Assembly: GCF_014467015.1 (NCBI RefSeq)
Contig: NZ_CP058559.1
Coordinates: forward strand, 3,224,001-3,288,000
Reading direction: 5' to 3'
Length of the DNA: 64,000 nt
Source of the DNA: Alkalicella caledoniensis
GTDB lineage: Bacteria; Bacillota; Proteinivoracia; Proteinivoracales; Proteinivoracaceae
Below are positions 28,211-36,703 of this stretch, piece after piece; position 1 is the stretch's first letter, and the number at the start of each line of letters is the position of its first letter. A program made the translations under genes and the position numbers. The notes beneath the pieces were generated by a model. The model did not search any database and was not told the DNA's origin. It saw only the letters and a program-made list of their open reading frames with translations.

Positions 28211-28245
28211 CAATAAAAGGCCACCACCAGTGGTCTTTTATTGTT
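28209..28245 (+). terminator. Terminator of lpdA
   Basis: AACAATAAAAGGCCAC pairs with GTGGTCTTTTATTGTT over 16 positions with one G-U. It overlaps the lpdA stop codon. Confidence 0.8.
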
Positions 28246-28268
28246 ACTTAATGTTTTGATTTTCCTTT

Positions 28269-28290
28269 CCAACTAACCAATTGTCCAACT
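28269..28290 (-). repeat. AGTTGG-type intergenic repeat, copy B (inverted)
   Basis: A 22-nt element (CCAACT at both ends) agrees at 20 of 22 positions with 58404-58425 and is the reverse-complement type of copy A. Copies A and B flank lpdA in opposite orientation. Confidence 0.6.
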
Positions 28291-28383
28291 TTTTAAAGTT
28301 TTAATTTTGTCCATGCTATTGCTATATAATCCCATAAGGATTATAATAATAAAAGAAAAAAATGGAATATAAGGGTTGATAAT

Positions 28384-28827
28384 ATGAACATGATGGTTAT
28401 ACACGGACCTAATTTAAACCTATTAGGTACAAGGAAACCAGAGATTTACGGTAAAAAAACTTTAAATGAAATAAATTCCGAAATTTTATGTTATGCTAAG
28501 GAAAACAATATAAAAGTGGAAATATTTCAAAGCAACAGTGAAAGTGAAATAATTGATTTGTTACATAAGTCAAAGGAAATTTTTCAATCTCAGGGTATAG
28601 TATTAAACCCTGCAGCATACACCCATTATAGCTATGCCATAGCAGATGCAGTAGAAGCTATTGAGATACCTGTGGTTGAAGTGCACCTCTCAAATATTCA
28701 CGGAAGGGAAGAATTCCGAAGAAAATCTGTAATTGCACCTTTTGCTATGGGACAGGTTTCAGGTTTTGGAGGTCATGGCTATATTTTAGCAATGGATGCC
28801 TTGTTGAATAAAAAAAGGAGGGGTTAA
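28384..28827 (+). CDS. aroQ: 3-dehydroquinate dehydratase, type II
   Basis: The 147-residue enzyme of the shikimate pathway converts 3-dehydroquinate to 3-dehydroshikimate. Motifs are HGPNLNLLGTRKPEIYG, QSNSESEIIDLLH, LNPAAYTHYSYAIADA with the catalytic His region, and VEVHLSNIHGREEFRRKS. The catalytic Tyr-containing loop is IYGKKTL. It lies 1 nt ahead of the peptidase gene with which it is often paired in Firmicutes ahead of efp. A TATAAT-like box is at 28325-28330. Confidence 0.95.
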   Translation: MNMMVIHGPNLNLLGTRKPEIYGKKTLNEINSEILCYAKENNIKVEIFQSNSESEIIDLLHKSKEIFQSQGIVLNPAAYTHYSYAIADAVEAIEIPVVEVHLSNIHGREEFRRKSVIAPFAMGQVSGFGGHGYILAMDALLNKKRRG

Positions 28828-28828
28828 A

Positions 28829-29896
28829 ATGGAAAGATTAGCGAAGATTAAGGGTAAAATAAAAGAGCAAAATATTGATGCTTTTTTGGTTCTGCAACCA
28901 CAAAACAGATACTATTTATCGGGTTTTACTGGAAGTAGTGGATATTTAATCATAGCTGAGAATGAAGGGATATTTTTAACAGACTTCCGCTACAAAGAGC
29001 AAGCAAGAACACAGGTACAAGGGTTCACAATAGTTCAACATGGGCTAGATGTATTAGGGGATATATATACTGAACTTAAGAGGTTAGGTGTGAAACGTTT
29101 AGGATTTGAACAAGAACATATTACCTATTCCCAATACTTAAACTTTACTAATGCTTTTGAAGGTATTGAACTAATCAACATTAAACCAATTGTTGAAGAG
29201 CTAAGAATGTTCAAGGATGAAGGTGAAATATCAAAAATTGAGTATTCCATAGATATCGCCGGAAGAGCCTTTGCACATATACTAGGGTTTTTAAAGCCTG
29301 GAATTACTGAAAGGGAAGTTGCTTTAGAACTTGAAGTTTTCATGAAAAAAGAGGGTGCATCAGGTTTAGCATTTACAACTATTGTTGCCTCTGGACAAAG
29401 ATCATCTTTACCCCATGGTATTGCTTCAGAGAAGTGTCTAGAAAAAGGTGATTTTGTAAAAATGGATTTTGGCTGTGTTTACAATAACTACTGTTCAGAT
29501 ATTACTAGAACTGTTGTTTTAGGCAAAGCAACCGATAGGCAAAAGGAAATTTACAACACTGTTCTACAAGCTCAGCAGAATGCCCTTGAAGGAATAAGGC
29601 CAGGCATGACTGGTATGGAAGCTGACAGTTTAGCTAGGGATATTATCTATAAAAATGGCTTTAAAGACAATTTTGGTCATGGATTAGGTCATAGTATAGG
29701 CATGGTTGTACATGAGAATCCTAGATTAGCTCCTAAATCATCAGATATTTTACAACCAGGTCATGTTTTCACTGTTGAACCTGGGATCTATATAGAGGAC
29801 TTTGGCGGTGTAAGAATTGAAGATATGATTGTTATTACCGAAAATGGCAATAGAAATTTAACAAAGGTTACAAAAGAATTAATAGAAATTAACTAA
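28829..29896 (+). CDS. Xaa-Pro aminopeptidase/prolidase-type M24 peptidase
   Basis: The 355-residue protein has a creatinase-like N-terminal domain and a pita-bread M24B catalytic domain. Metal ligands are visible in KMDFGCVYNNYCSDITRT (two Asp), GHGLGHSIGMVVHENPR (His), FTVEPGIYI (Glu) and GGVRIEDM (Glu). It cleaves peptides next to proline in the cytosol. The aroQ-pepP/Q-efp order is common in Firmicutes. Its likely role is peptide catabolism, and which of PepP or PepQ activity it has is not certain. Confidence 0.93.
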   Translation: MERLAKIKGKIKEQNIDAFLVLQPQNRYYLSGFTGSSGYLIIAENEGIFLTDFRYKEQARTQVQGFTIVQHGLDVLGDIYTELKRLGVKRLGFEQEHITYSQYLNFTNAFEGIELINIKPIVEELRMFKDEGEISKIEYSIDIAGRAFAHILGFLKPGITEREVALELEVFMKKEGASGLAFTTIVASGQRSSLPHGIASEKCLEKGDFVKMDFGCVYNNYCSDITRTVVLGKATDRQKEIYNTVLQAQQNALEGIRPGMTGMEADSLARDIIYKNGFKDNFGHGLGHSIGMVVHENPRLAPKSSDILQPGHVFTVEPGIYIEDFGGVRIEDMIVITENGNRNLTKVTKELIEIN

Positions 29897-29914
29897 TATT
29901 AAGGAGGACAACTA

Positions 29915-30472
29915 ATGATTTCACCAAATGACTTCAGAACAGGACTAACTATTGAGTACGAAGGAGCAGTATTTCAAATAGTAGACTTCCAACACGTTAA
30001 GCCTGGCAAGGGAGCTGCCTTTGTAAGAACTAAAATTAAAAATGTTGAAACAGGAGCAGTGTTAGAAAGAACTTTTAACCCTAAGGAAAAAATTGAAAAA
30101 GCACATATTGATAGAAGAACAATGCAATACCTTTATGCTACTGGTGAAGAGTATATGTTCATGGATACTGACAATTATGAGCAGATTGGTTTAACAGAAG
30201 AACAACTTGAAAACAATGTTAAGTTTTTAATTGAAGAGATGAATATTACAATCCTATATTATAAAGAAAGAGCTATAGGAATAGAATTACCTAATTCTGT
30301 TGTTTTAGAGGTTGTTGAAACAGAGCCAGGTATCAAAGGTGATACTGCTTCAGGTGGTTCTAAACCAGCAACTTTACAAACTGGTTTAACTGTACAGGTT
30401 CCATTTTTTATAAATGTTGGCGATAAATTAAAGATTGATACCAGAAGTAGTTCTTACGTTGAAAGAGCTTAA
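29915..30472 (+). CDS. efp: Elongation factor P
   Basis: The 185-residue three-domain factor relieves ribosome stalling at polyproline sequences. The tip loop [12 protein letters not shown] carries Lys32 at the position modified in Bacillus (5-aminopentanolylation there), and not the epm-type context of Enterobacteria. The C-terminal [13 protein letters not shown] is typical. AAGGAGGAC precedes the ATG, and the gene is 18 nt after the M24 peptidase gene. Confidence 0.97.
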   Translation: MISPNDFRTGLTIEYEGAVFQIVDFQHVKPGKGAAFVRTKIKNVETGAVLERTFNPKEKIEKAHIDRRTMQYLYATGEEYMFMDTDNYEQIGLTEEQLENNVKFLIEEMNITILYYKERAIGIELPNSVVLEVVETEPGIKGDTASGGSKPATLQTGLTVQVPFFINVGDKLKIDTRSSSYVERA

Positions 30473-30538
30473 TTTATTGGATAATTTTTATAAGATGGGG
30501 CATGTTAAATATTAGTTAAAAAAAGGAGGTTATTACAG

Positions 30539-31012
30539 ATGGCTGAGCTTAAAGAGAAAATTTCTTACATTCAAGGACTTGCAGATGGTTTGAACATCGA
30601 TGATAAAAGTGCAGAGGGTAAAGTTTTAGTACACATGCTAGAGGTCTTAGAGGATATGGCTGAAATTATCGAAGATATTGATGTAAGTCAAGCAGAACTT
30701 GAGGATTATGTAGAAGCTATAGATGAAGATTTAGCAGAGCTTGAGACTGACTTTTTAGAAACTGAAGTTAGTGGATGTTGTGGTCATGACCATGATGAAG
30801 ATGAATATCTAGATGATGAGTATTTAGATGAGCTAGACGATATAGACTTAGAAGATGATGAAGACGTAGAAGTAGAGTGCCCACACTGTGGGGAATTAGT
30901 ATATGTAGAAGAAGACGACCTAGCAGACGAAGAATTAGAGATTCTATGTCCATCATGCAACTTAGTAGTATTTGAAAGCAATGACGAATTAGAAGAAGAA
31001 GAGATATTCTAA
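30539..31012 (+). CDS. Acidic zinc-ribbon protein of the CD1247 N-terminal domain family
   Basis: The 157-residue, extremely acidic protein has an N-terminal helical region (about 1-65, EKISYIQGLADGLNID). An Asp/Glu-rich linker with HDHDEDE follows, and a C-terminal zinc ribbon CPHCGELV...CPSCN (about 119-141). The N-terminus matches the CD1247-type domain common in Clostridia next to efp. Function is unknown; the zinc ribbon and acidity suggest binding to RNA polymerase or ribosomes, which is speculation. AAAAGGAGG precedes the ATG. Confidence 0.8.
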   Translation: MAELKEKISYIQGLADGLNIDDKSAEGKVLVHMLEVLEDMAEIIEDIDVSQAELEDYVEAIDEDLAELETDFLETEVSGCCGHDHDEDEYLDDEYLDELDDIDLEDDEDVEVECPHCGELVYVEEDDLADEELEILCPSCNLVVFESNDELEEEEIF

Positions 31013-31017
31013 ATGCC

Positions 31018-31042
31018 AAAGACCCGCGAGGGTCTTTTTTTT
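31018..31042 (+). terminator. Terminator after the CD1247-like gene
   Basis: AAAGACCC, GCGA tetraloop and GGGTCTTT are followed by a long T-run. Confidence 0.9.
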
Positions 31043-31108
31043 GTCTTTAAAAAATTTTAGATCATTTTTTGTGATAACTGTACTCAAACAACTGGTAAAC
31101 TATAAAAA

Positions 31109-31145
31109 AAATAAATGCGCCCCTTCTGGGTGCATTTATTTTTTT
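31109..31145 (+). terminator. Second terminator ahead of spoIIIA
   Basis: AAATAAATGCGCCC pairs with GGGTGCATTTATTT, followed by more T. With the previous hairpin it insulates the sporulation operon from read-through. Confidence 0.85.
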
Positions 31146-31174
31146 GTCATAATAACGCTTGTTTTCAAATATCT
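31146..31174 (+). promoter_or_regulatory. Possible sigma-E promoter of the spoIIIA operon
   Basis: GTCATAATA (31146-31154), and CAAATATCT about 11 nt later, resemble the sigma-E -35 (GTCATATT) and -10 (CATACANT) elements only loosely. spoIIIA operons are sigma-E-dependent in Bacillus subtilis, so a mother-cell promoter is expected here. Confidence 0.3.
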
Positions 31175-31199
31175 ATTATTTAAGAAGGAGGAAGTATGT

Positions 31200-32135
31200 A
31201 TGGAAAATTCTTTTACACAGATTCTTATGTATTTTCCCAGTGACATAAGGCCATATGTGGAACAAATGCTTACTAAACATCCCGAGACACTTGAGGAAAT
31301 AAGGATTAGGATAAACCGCCCACTATCTTTTCTAATTGCAGGTAAGGAAATACATAATTTAGGAACAACAGTAATTGATAAAGAAACCCTAGAGAAGATA
31401 TTTCATATTATCACAAATTATTCATATTACTCCGTGGAGCAAGAACTGCAAAATGGTTACATAACTATACCAGGGGGACACCGTATAGGCATATGCGGTA
31501 AAGCTGTTGTTGAGCAAGGAAAAATTAAAACATTAGTGGATATAAACAGCTTAAATTTTAGGCTTGCAAGGCAAAAAAAAGGTGTTGCAGATAAGGTTTT
31601 GCCGTATCTATTTAATAACAGGGAATTTTTAAGCACTATAATTCTTTCACCACCAAACTGCGGGAAAACTACTTTGCTTAGGGATATAATTAGGAATTTA
31701 GCTGGGACCGCAAAATACCATTACAAAGTTGCAGTAATAGATGAAAGATCAGAGCTTGGGGGCTGTTACAAAGGTATCCCTCAGCTAGACCTAGGCTTGA
31801 GAAGTGACATCGTTGATGGGTGCCCTAAAAGAGATGGCATGATAATGATGATAAGGGCAATGTCTCCGCACATAGTTGCCACAGATGAGTTAGGTAAAAA
31901 AGAAGATGTGGAAGCACTGGAGTATGCCATTACAGCAGGGGTTAAGGTGCTAACAACGGTACACGGTCATGACCTACATGACCTGAAGAAAAAACCTTAC
32001 TTTGATCATATTCTCCATCTAAAGCTTTTTAAAAGGTTGGTGATAATGTCCAACAAAAAAGGAATGGGAACCATAGAAGATATTTATAGTCTAGAAACGG
32101 GTAAAAGTGTATTAGGAGGGGTGTTAAATGTTTAA
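31200..32135 (+). CDS. spoIIIAA: Stage III sporulation protein AA (secretion-type ATPase)
   Basis: The 311-residue mother-cell ATPase is related to type II/IV secretion ATPases and powers the SpoIIIA-SpoIIQ feeding-tube complex. The P-loop reads ILSPPNCGKTTLLRD, so the first Gly of the usual GPPxxGKT is Ser, while GKT is intact. Other motifs are VIDERSELGG, VATDELGKKEDVEAL and TTVHGHDL. ATG 31200 is chosen because AAGAAGGAGGAAG precedes it; an upstream extension would run into the terminators. It overlaps spoIIIAB by 8 nt. Confidence 0.95.
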   Translation: MENSFTQILMYFPSDIRPYVEQMLTKHPETLEEIRIRINRPLSFLIAGKEIHNLGTTVIDKETLEKIFHIITNYSYYSVEQELQNGYITIPGGHRIGICGKAVVEQGKIKTLVDINSLNFRLARQKKGVADKVLPYLFNNREFLSTIILSPPNCGKTTLLRDIIRNLAGTAKYHYKVAVIDERSELGGCYKGIPQLDLGLRSDIVDGCPKRDGMIMMIRAMSPHIVATDELGKKEDVEALEYAITAGVKVLTTVHGHDLHDLKKKPYFDHILHLKLFKRLVIMSNKKGMGTIEDIYSLETGKSVLGGVLNV

Positions 32136-32640
32136 ACTTGTGGGTGCTGTATGTATTGTTTTTGCTACAAGTAGCTATGGTTTTCAAAAGGCTAAGAATT
32201 TTAGAAATAGAACTGAAGAGCTGAGGCTTTTCCAAGATGGGCTTTCCATGCTGCAAACAGAGGTTACATATGGTCTGACTCCCTTACCTGAAGCTTTGAG
32301 GAAAATCGGCAAGATAGTTAAGGCACCTGTAGGCGATTTTTTTCAAGAAGTTTTTTCTAAACTCATGAGGGGAGATGGAAACCTCTTTACAAGCTATTGG
32401 GATGAAACTCTAGACAGTTTTCCTACGGCCCTTAATCAAGAAGATAAAGAGATAATTAGAAATCTTGGATACAGTCTTGGGAGAAGTAGTGTATCTGAGC
32501 AAAAGAAGCATATTGATATTACTCTAAAGCAACTATATACGGCTGAAAGGGAAAGTAAAGAGCAGTGCGCTAAAAACGAAAAAATGTGGAAGTATCTTGG
32601 CTTTTTTTCAGGATTGGCCTTAGTTTTAGTACTGTTATAA
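32128..32640 (+). CDS. spoIIIAB: Stage III sporulation protein AB
   Basis: The 170-residue protein is related to GspF-like secretion platform proteins. An N-terminal helix (about 2-18) and a C-terminal helix (about 153-170, LGFFSGLALVLVLL) flank a cytosolic helical domain. It is part of the channel assembly between mother cell and forespore. Its GGAGGGG site lies inside the end of spoIIIAA. Confidence 0.93.
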   Translation: MFKLVGAVCIVFATSSYGFQKAKNFRNRTEELRLFQDGLSMLQTEVTYGLTPLPEALRKIGKIVKAPVGDFFQEVFSKLMRGDGNLFTSYWDETLDSFPTALNQEDKEIIRNLGYSLGRSSVSEQKKHIDITLKQLYTAERESKEQCAKNEKMWKYLGFFSGLALVLVLL

Positions 32641-32660
32641 AGGTGAAAGGGGAAAATTAG

Positions 32661-32858
32661 ATGCCAAACATTAACTTGATTTTTCAGATTGCGGGCTTAG
32701 GAGTTCTAATTGCGATTTTTAGTATAGTTTTGGAACAAGCACAGAAAAAAGAACATGGGCAGATGCTTACATTAGTGGGGGTTATAGTTGTTTTATTGAT
32801 AGTAATTCAGCTCATCGCTGAGCTCTTCACTACCATTAGAACTATATTTAATATGTAG
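32661..32858 (+). CDS. spoIIIAC: Stage III sporulation protein AC
   Basis: The 65-residue membrane protein has two helices (about 5-24 and 38-60) with the conserved start NINLIFQIAGLGVLIAI and a central KKEHGQ turn. This is the usual size and layout of SpoIIIAC. It lies in the outer forespore membrane with AD and AE in the SpoIIIA channel. Confidence 0.95.
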   Translation: MPNINLIFQIAGLGVLIAIFSIVLEQAQKKEHGQMLTLVGVIVVLLIVIQLIAELFTTIRTIFNM

Positions 32859-32869
32859 GGGTGGTACAA

Positions 32870-33256
32870 GTGGATATTATACAAATTGTGGCTTTTGGCT
32901 TAATTTCTACAGTTATTATTATTCTTATCAAGCAACAAAAACCGGAAATAGCCATGCAGATAACTTTAGCTGCAGGGGCCATGATTTTTCTGGCCTTGGC
33001 AGGTTCCATTTACACAGTAATGAAAACCTTCGAGGAACTGGCATATAAGGCAGATTTAAATATGATTTTTTTGGGAACCATGCTCAGAATCATAGGAATT
33101 GCTTATGTTACAGAGTTTGGGGCACAGGTATGTAGAGATGCGGGAGAAGGAACCATAGCAAACAAGGTTGAATTTGCAGGTAAAATAATGATGATTTTGC
33201 TGGCTGTACCAATTATAAGTACAATACTTAACACTTTGATTTACATATTGCCCTAA
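32870..33256 (+). CDS. spoIIIAD: Stage III sporulation protein AD
   Basis: The 128-residue protein has about four helices. It starts DIIQIVAFGLISTVIIILIKQQKPEIA and carries the family segment YVTEFGAQVCRDAGEGTIANKVEFAGK. GTG 32870 is preferred to GTG 32861 because AGGGG lies 8 nt ahead of it. It forms part of the membrane channel with AC and AE. Confidence 0.95.
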   Translation: MDIIQIVAFGLISTVIIILIKQQKPEIAMQITLAAGAMIFLALAGSIYTVMKTFEELAYKADLNMIFLGTMLRIIGIAYVTEFGAQVCRDAGEGTIANKVEFAGKIMMILLAVPIISTILNTLIYILP

Positions 33257-33276
33257 AAGCCATAGGAGGAAAAAAC

Positions 33277-34410
33277 ATGAAAAGAGTCATCATCATAACC
33301 TTAGGAATAATACTGCTATTTAGCTTAAACGTAATGGCTGAGGAAGTTGAAAGTGAATACATAGATTTAACAGAGATTGAGGGATATTGGTACCAGTTAG
33401 AGGAAGAATTTGGGCAATATGTGCCTACACTAAATATTAGAGAAATGCTCAGGGGCGAACAGTCTATTCCATTAAGCATAGGTGAGCTTTTTAAAAATGT
33501 AACATCCTTTTTGTTTCGTGAGGTTGTTGCTAATTTTCGCTTAATGGGGCAGCTAATTATTTTGGCTGTGCTAGCAGCCCTTTTGGAAAACCTAAAAAGT
33601 GCATTTGCTCAAGATACTGTGGCAAAGCTAGCACAAGGTGTAGTATTCTTAGTGCTTTTTACCATAGCTATCAACAGCTTTAGACTAGCCTTAGATCTAG
33701 GCAGAGGAGTTATAGATAACATGATAGATACCATGCAGGCTTTGATACCTTTGCTTCTTACCCTAATGGCAGGTATGGGATCTGTGACCAGTGTAGCCTT
33801 ATTTAAGCCCCTAGTGTTTTTGATAGTAAATTTAGGTTCAATTGTAATTAAAAACGTTGTTTTTCCAATGATTTTTTTAGCGACTATTTTATATATGGTG
33901 GATAACATCAGTAACTATAAACTTAACAAGTTAGCGGGATTCTTAAAGGACGCCAGTATGTATATTTTGGGATTCACTTTAATCTGTTTCGTTGGTGTTA
34001 CTGCCATTCAGGGAGTTGGCGCTGCGGTTGTAGATGGTGTAGGGATAAAAACTGGTAAATTTGCAGCCAAGGTATTCATACCAGTGGTGGGGGGATTGTT
34101 TGCCGATGCTTTTGAAACTGTGGTAGGCGCCTCTTTGGTTCTTAAATCGGCGGTGTCAGTTTATGGACTAGTATTGGTTCTAATGATATCTATTTTTCCA
34201 CTAATTAAAATAATTGCCATGACTTTAATATATAGGCTAACAGCAGCAATACTTCAGCCCCTTGGGGATACACCTATAGTTAAAACTTTGGAGACCATGG
34301 GCAATTGTCTGACTTTTATGTTTATAGCAGTTTTAGCCTCATCGGTTATGTATTTTATGACCTTGGCTATTATCATGGGGGCGGGCAACATAACACAGAT
34401 GATTAGGTAG
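33277..34410 (+). CDS. spoIIIAE: Stage III sporulation protein AE
   Basis: The 377-residue protein has a signal peptide (about 4-21, ending VMA-EE), a short extracellular segment and about eight transmembrane helices from residue 80 on. It is the largest membrane subunit of the SpoIIIA complex. AGGAGG precedes the ATG, 20 nt after spoIIIAD. Confidence 0.95.
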   Translation: MKRVIIITLGIILLFSLNVMAEEVESEYIDLTEIEGYWYQLEEEFGQYVPTLNIREMLRGEQSIPLSIGELFKNVTSFLFREVVANFRLMGQLIILAVLAALLENLKSAFAQDTVAKLAQGVVFLVLFTIAINSFRLALDLGRGVIDNMIDTMQALIPLLLTLMAGMGSVTSVALFKPLVFLIVNLGSIVIKNVVFPMIFLATILYMVDNISNYKLNKLAGFLKDASMYILGFTLICFVGVTAIQGVGAAVVDGVGIKTGKFAAKVFIPVVGGLFADAFETVVGASLVLKSAVSVYGLVLVLMISIFPLIKIIAMTLIYRLTAAILQPLGDTPIVKTLETMGNCLTFMFIAVLASSVMYFMTLAIIMGAGNITQMIR

Positions 34411-34418
34411 GTGAAAAA

Positions 34419-35000
34419 ATGGATGTTTTAAACAGTGTAGTTAGAAATTTAGTAATTTTAGTTATTGTAATGACTTTTTTAGAAATGTTGTTGCCTGAAA
34501 ACAAGCTTAGAAATTACGCTAAGCTCATATTTGGCCTTATGATAATTGCAACAATTTTAAACCCTATAATAGTTCTATTAAGTGATTTAGGTAGAATTGA
34601 GTTTACAGAATTTGTTTTTTCAGGGGAAATAGAGATGGAAAATGAACAAGATATTCAAGAGGCCTATAATGAAAAGACACTGAATCAATACATAAAAAAT
34701 ATAGAGGATACAGCACTTGGAATAATAAAACCACATACTGAAGGGTATGAAGTACAGGTTGAAGCACATATAGATAATAATTTTGATAGTGCTGATTTTG
34801 GGAAGCTTATGTATGTAAATATTTTTATGACCAAAATACATGAAGGAGTCAAACCAATAAAACCAGTGGTAATTGGTAAGGACAATACAGTAGAGTTTGT
34901 TGAATACCAAGACGATGAAGAAATTAAAAAAGCTATAAGTGACCATTTCCAGATTTCTAGATCCATAGTAAATGTAAAAGTTGAGAGGGAGGAGGGATAA
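34419..35000 (+). CDS. spoIIIAF: Stage III sporulation protein AF
   Basis: The 193-residue protein has two N-terminal helices (about 9-26 and 34-55) with the conserved PENKLRNYAKLIFGLMIIATIL. A C-terminal ring-building-motif-type domain faces the intermembrane space, as in other SpoIIIAF proteins. The spoIIIAG start lies just after its stop codon. Confidence 0.92.
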   Translation: MDVLNSVVRNLVILVIVMTFLEMLLPENKLRNYAKLIFGLMIIATILNPIIVLLSDLGRIEFTEFVFSGEIEMENEQDIQEAYNEKTLNQYIKNIEDTALGIIKPHTEGYEVQVEAHIDNNFDSADFGKLMYVNIFMTKIHEGVKPIKPVVIGKDNTVEFVEYQDDEEIKKAISDHFQISRSIVNVKVEREEG

Positions 35001-35001
35001 A

Positions 35002-35571
35002 GTGGATAATAATTTCTTTGGAAAGTTGACTAAGCAGCTAAAGGGAAACAAGAAAAACAAAACACTTCTAATACTCATAGTTATTGGGATATCATTACTT
35101 ATAATTAATAAAATGATTTCACCTGGAGGTAGTGGGAAAAGCCCTGCTACTACTTCGCCTAAAGTAGAGACCCTAGAAAGCTTTGAAAATGATATACAAA
35201 GGGAATTAGAAACTATGCTCAATAGAATGAAGGGCGTAGGTAAAGTACATGTAATGGTTACCCTTGATAGTGGACCAGAAACTATCTACAGTGAAAATGT
35301 TACAGAAAGTCAAAAAGATATGAATGAACAAGATAATCAAGGTGGTGTAAGAACCACTGTAGAATACAACCGTACAGGGCAATTAGTAATAGTGAGAAAA
35401 GGCGGAGGAGAAGAGCCTGTTATTATTAAAGAAGTTATGCCAAAGGTAAGGGGGGTACTTGTGGTAGCAGAGAAAGCTTCAAACCCAAAGGTGCGGCAAG
35501 AAATACAAAAAGCAATTCAAGGGATTTTAGACGTTCCAGCATATAAAATTTCTGTGGTTGAGGGAGAATAA
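35002..35571 (+). CDS. spoIIIAG: Stage III sporulation protein AG
   Basis: The 189-residue protein has one N-terminal helix (about 18-35) and an extracytoplasmic ring-building domain (FENDIQRELETMLNRMKGVGKVHVMVTLDSG onward). In Bacillus it forms the large secretin-like ring of the feeding tube. GTG 35002 is chosen because GGGAGGAGGG lies 6 nt upstream; the TTG at 34981 would overlap spoIIIAF. Confidence 0.93.
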   Translation: MDNNFFGKLTKQLKGNKKNKTLLILIVIGISLLIINKMISPGGSGKSPATTSPKVETLESFENDIQRELETMLNRMKGVGKVHVMVTLDSGPETIYSENVTESQKDMNEQDNQGGVRTTVEYNRTGQLVIVRKGGGEEPVIIKEVMPKVRGVLVVAEKASNPKVRQEIQKAIQGILDVPAYKISVVEGE

Positions 35572-35587
35572 GAGAGGAGGATTACAA

Positions 35588-36157
35588 GTGACAGATAAAA
35601 AGTTTACAATACGGGCAATGAAATTAACTGACTTGAAAACTTGGGGTATAGTATTGGCAATAGTGTTAATATTAGCAATTGGCATAGGCAGCTTTATAGG
35701 GTTTGGCTCGTTCTTTAGTAGCGAAAAAAATGATAGCAAAGGAGAAGATCAAGACGTCTTTTTACAAGACCCAGAGGACGAAGACAACTGGAAGCTTGAA
35801 AGATCAGAAGAATTCTTTGTTGAGTACCGTTTAGAAAGGGAACGGGTAAGAAGCAAGGAACTTGATTTACTGCAACAAATGATAAACAACCCAAATACCA
35901 GTAGTGATTCAAAGCGGGAAGCAGAACTTAAGGTAATGCAGTTAAAAGAACTTATGGAATTAGAACTAAATGTTGAAAGCTCTTTAGTGGCCCTTGGTTA
36001 TAATCACGCCATACTTTTCTTTCAAAATGGAAATGCAAATGTTGTGGTAAATGCCGAAGCATTAACTAGGGAAGAAAAGGCTCATATAGCAGAGATTGTT
36101 AGTAAAGCAACGGGTGTAGAGAGATATCAGGTAACAATAACTGAAAAAGGTAATTAA
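35588..36157 (+). CDS. spoIIIAH: Stage III sporulation protein AH
   Basis: The 189-residue protein has an N-terminal helix (about 14-37) and a C-terminal YscJ/FliF-like ring-building domain that should bind SpoIIQ of the forespore. GTG 35588 has GAGGAGGA just upstream and is preferred to a TTG at 35558. It is the last gene of the complete eight-gene operon. spoIIQ is not in the window. Confidence 0.92.
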   Translation: MTDKKFTIRAMKLTDLKTWGIVLAIVLILAIGIGSFIGFGSFFSSEKNDSKGEDQDVFLQDPEDEDNWKLERSEEFFVEYRLERERVRSKELDLLQQMINNPNTSSDSKREAELKVMQLKELMELELNVESSLVALGYNHAILFFQNGNANVVVNAEALTREEKAHIAEIVSKATGVERYQVTITEKGN

Positions 36158-36169
36158 AATAAATTTGTT

Positions 36170-36197
36170 TTGTAATTCTATGTTTTTTTGGTATAAT
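36170..36197 (+). promoter_or_regulatory. Sigma-A extended -10 promoter of the asp23 module
   Basis: TTGTAA (36170-36175), a 16-nt spacer and TATAAT (36192-36197) preceded by TGG make an extended -10 promoter. The start would be near 36204, 45 nt ahead of the asp23-like gene. Confidence 0.7.
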
Positions 36198-36248
36198 ATA
36201 CTATAAATGAACTTATGATTACCTTATACATAATATGGAGGTGTAGAA

Positions 36249-36647
36249 ATGGAACACAATTTTACTGTACAACAGGGAAATGGAACAGTTAGGATCGCTG
36301 ATGAAGTTGTTTCTATAATTGCAGGTATAGCTGCTACTGACATCAAAGGAGTAGCAGGAATGAGTGGTGGAATAGCAGGCGGTTTTGCTGAGATGCTAGG
36401 TAAAAAGAACCTTTCTAAGGGTGTTAAAGTTAATGTTGGTGACACTGAAGCTACCATTGACTTATATATTATTGTAGAATATGGATTTAAAATACCTGAG
36501 GTTAGTGAACAAATTCAAATAGCTGTTAAACAAAACGTTGAAACAATGACTGGATTAAATGTATTAGAAATCAATGTTCATGTACAAGGTGTTAGAATTC
36601 AGGGTCTAAACACCGACAAAGAAAAAGAAGAAATGAAACTTAAATAA
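36249..36647 (+). CDS. Asp23/Gls24 family envelope stress protein
   Basis: The 132-residue protein has the family features IADEVVSIIAGIAATDIKGVAGMSGGIAGGFAEMLG and VDLYIIVEYGFKIPEVSEQIQ-like segments. Members are membrane-attached through AmaP and respond to alkaline or envelope stress in staphylococci. The neighbours encode AmaP- and DUF2273-like proteins, which supports this. GGAGGTG precedes the ATG. A hairpin between this gene and amaP may give higher expression of the first gene. Confidence 0.93.
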   Translation: MEHNFTVQQGNGTVRIADEVVSIIAGIAATDIKGVAGMSGGIAGGFAEMLGKKNLSKGVKVNVGDTEATIDLYIIVEYGFKIPEVSEQIQIAVKQNVETMTGLNVLEINVHVQGVRIQGLNTDKEKEEMKLK

Positions 36648-36658
36648 TAAATCAAACT

Positions 36659-36683
36659 ATCCCCTGTTTATTCAGGGGATTTT
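36659..36683 (+). terminator. Attenuator-like hairpin between asp23-like and amaP genes
   Basis: ATCCCCTG / CAGGGGAT with a 6-nt loop is followed by TTTAAAA. The T-run is short, so partial termination or mRNA stabilisation is likely. Confidence 0.6.
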
Positions 36684-36703
36684 AAAAAGGGGTGAGTTTG
36701 GAC

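Noticed and set aside
30768-31019. His/Leu-rich and Ser-rich minus-strand frames
   Set aside because: They mirror the Asp/Glu-rich codons of the acidic zinc-ribbon gene and have no independent support.
34620-35222. 200-codon open frame on the minus strand
   Set aside because: It is antisense to spoIIIAF/spoIIIAG with Phe/Ile/Tyr-rich composition typical of shadow frames in AT-rich DNA.
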